Under the pieces are notes generated by a model. It ran no database searches. It had not been told where the DNA came from and was given only the letters and a program-made list of their open reading frames with translations. A stretch of DNA of 64,000 nt from a filamentous cyanobacterium ESFC-1 (lineage in GTDB: Bacteria > Cyanobacteriota > Cyanobacteriia > Cyanobacteriales > Spirulinaceae): positions 1,788,830 through 1,852,829 of the forward strand of contig KB904821.1 in the NCBI GenBank assembly GCA_000380225.1, read 5' to 3'. A program made the translations under genes and the position numbers. This document shows positions 63,245 through 64,000 of the stretch, in pieces; position 1 is the stretch's first letter, and the number at the start of each line of letters is the position of its first letter.

Positions 63245-63290
63245 TGAATTGCCCTCACCCCAACCCCTCTCCCACGGGAGAGGGGCTACT
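63245..63290. repeat. CCCTCACCCC / GAGAGGGGCT hairpin repeat
   Basis: The CCCTCACCCCAACCCCTCTC block with GGGAGAGGGGCT, as in the TATAGCA-type elements at 11.2-11.5, 14.04 and 58.7 kb, here without recognisable ends. Confidence 0.8.
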
Positions 63291-63337
63291 GGTTCTTATT
63301 TTTAACTACATTATTTCTGTAAGAAAAGCGACTAAAC

Positions 63338-63619
63338 ATGAACAACAAATTTACTTCAAGCAATTCTCAAACTAACTGGGAACGCTTAGACGCAATGACG
63401 GATGAAGATATCGATTTTTCTGATTGTCCAGAAATCACTTCTGAAATGTTGACTCAGGCAGTTGTGCGACGCGGTTTATCGGATGCTCAGGAAAAAACTG
63501 AAGTTACTTTGAGTCTTGATAAGGATGTTTGGGAGTGGTTCAAATCTCAGGGCCAAGATTATCAAAATCAAATTAATGATTTATTGCGATCGCACATAGA
63601 ATCTCATCAATCATCGTGA
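63338..63619 (+). CDS. BrnA-family antitoxin, no BrnT beside it
   Basis: A 93-residue protein: TNWERLDAMTDEDIDFSDCPEITSEM, split as TNWERLDAMTDE and DIDFSDCPEITSEM, then AVVRRGL and a ribbon-helix-helix-like C-terminus (KTEVTLSLDKDVWEWFKSQG). This is the BrnA pattern, which neutralises the RNase BrnT. In BrnT/BrnA operons, brnT comes first. The 266 bp upstream hold no toxin-like frame, and none follows. It is therefore an orphan antitoxin in this window. Confidence 0.85.
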   Translation: MNNKFTSSNSQTNWERLDAMTDEDIDFSDCPEITSEMLTQAVVRRGLSDAQEKTEVTLSLDKDVWEWFKSQGQDYQNQINDLLRSHIESHQSS

Positions 63620-63671
63620 AGACTAGAAACCCAGTTTTTGGGATTAAATTAAAGGTCGATCGTAACAGACT

Positions 63672-63704
63672 AGAACCCCGGTTTATTGAAAAAACCGGGG
63701 TTCT
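63672..63704. terminator. AGAACCCCGG hairpin between brnA-like gene and clpB
   Basis: AGAACCCCGGTTTATT and the near-perfect complement ending at 63704 form a long stem, same family as at 59474. The rest of 63620-63917 probably holds the clpB promoter; no CIRCE element was seen. Confidence 0.65.
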
Positions 63705-63917
63705 GACAGGCAATCCAGTTAGGAAAACCGTACCCTCTCTACAATTTGGAGGAAAACCAACCCCAAAAGGTCGTGTTTTCGCCCACAGGGACTTGATTCG
63801 CAGACTTTACAATAAGGTTAACCGCAAAACTAATTTAATTGTCTATTGCCGCAAAACGGCGCGAAATGCAGTATTAGAGGACATTTTAACCGGAAACCAC
63901 CAAAGGAAAGAACCCTT

Positions 63918-64000
63918 ATGCAACCCACCAATCCCAATCAATTTACCGAAAAAGCCTGGGCTGCCGTTGTGCGGACTCCAGACATTGCCAAACAGAATAA
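63918..64000 (+). CDS. clpB: ClpB disaggregase, first 27 codons
   Basis: The frame from ATG 63918 reads MQPTNPNQFTEKAW, then AAVVRTPDIAKQN, to the window end. This matches the conserved N-terminus of cyanobacterial ClpB (Hsp104-type AAA+ disaggregase that works with DnaK). The rest lies outside the window. Confidence 0.85.
   Translation, partial: MQPTNPNQFTEKAWAAVVRTPDIAKQN

Overview
The window is a cyanobacterial chromosome segment. This follows from cyanobacterial and photosynthetic genes (acsF for chlorophyll synthesis, psaE of photosystem I, ndhL of the thylakoid NDH-1 complex, mgdA for glucolipid/galactolipid synthesis) and from very frequent HIP1 octamers (GCGATCGC). Abundant heptamer repeats, Calx-beta and haemagglutinin-type surface proteins, CHAT-TPR proteins and many toxin-antitoxin remnants suggest a filamentous or aggregate-forming cyanobacterium with a large, repeat-rich genome. 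The species cannot be named from the sequence.

Layout. 0-5 kb: 3' part of a Calx-beta repeat protein, a PpiC-type prolyl isomerase, a small protein and a retropepsin-like protein. 5-11 kb: dnaK, a DUF2996-like protein, a ThiS/MoaD-like sulphur carrier with thrC, then acsF. 11-14 kb: a decayed accessory patch (kinase N-lobe fragment, TumA/TumE-like pair with a nonsense codon, truncated rRNA/tRNA methyltransferase, orphan Phd antitoxin, internally deleted VOC gene) ending at an intronless tRNA-Leu(UAA). 14-22 kb: ndhL-DUF3007-trpA, an aldehyde dehydrogenase, the mgdA-TPR operon, a desaturase/SDR fusion, an unknown protein and an outer-membrane barrel. 23-26 kb: arsenic cluster arsR-acr3-arsI-arsC with visible ArsR operators and a truncated arsC, then a ParD/ParE pair. 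26-38 kb: a surface/signalling cluster: exported TPR-CHAT protein, 1451-residue two-partner-secretion adhesin, DUF928 protein, CHASE2 adenylate cyclase and HAD phosphatase. 38-46 kb: a multi-PAS/GAF histidine kinase, a DUF4349 lipoprotein and a glycogen-debranching enzyme. 46-50 kb: two divergent CRISPR arrays with homologous leaders flanking the psaE-mutM operon, with no cas gene in the window. 50-54 kb: two FecCD-type iron-siderophore permeases separated by a BASS-type transporter. 54-58 kb: eno, an Ap4A phosphorylase, lexA with a LexA box, and an aldo/keto reductase. 58-64 kb: a Uma2-family protein, two adjacent membrane-linked P-loop ATPases, an orphan BrnA-like antitoxin and the first codons of clpB.

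Repeats shape much of the window. Heptamer arrays (TTGGTCA, TTATTGG/TTGTTGG, GATTGCC) fill many gaps and in several places supply or abut start codons. A roughly 190-bp dispersed repeat supplies the last codons and stop of two unrelated genes. A 125-bp MITE-like element is present with its 35-bp core in opposite orientations relative to its arms. A palindromic insertion appears to have replaced the end of arsC. The most interesting candidate systems are the CHAT/adhesin/DUF928/CHASE2 cluster and the two-ATPase membrane module at 59.6-63.1 kb.
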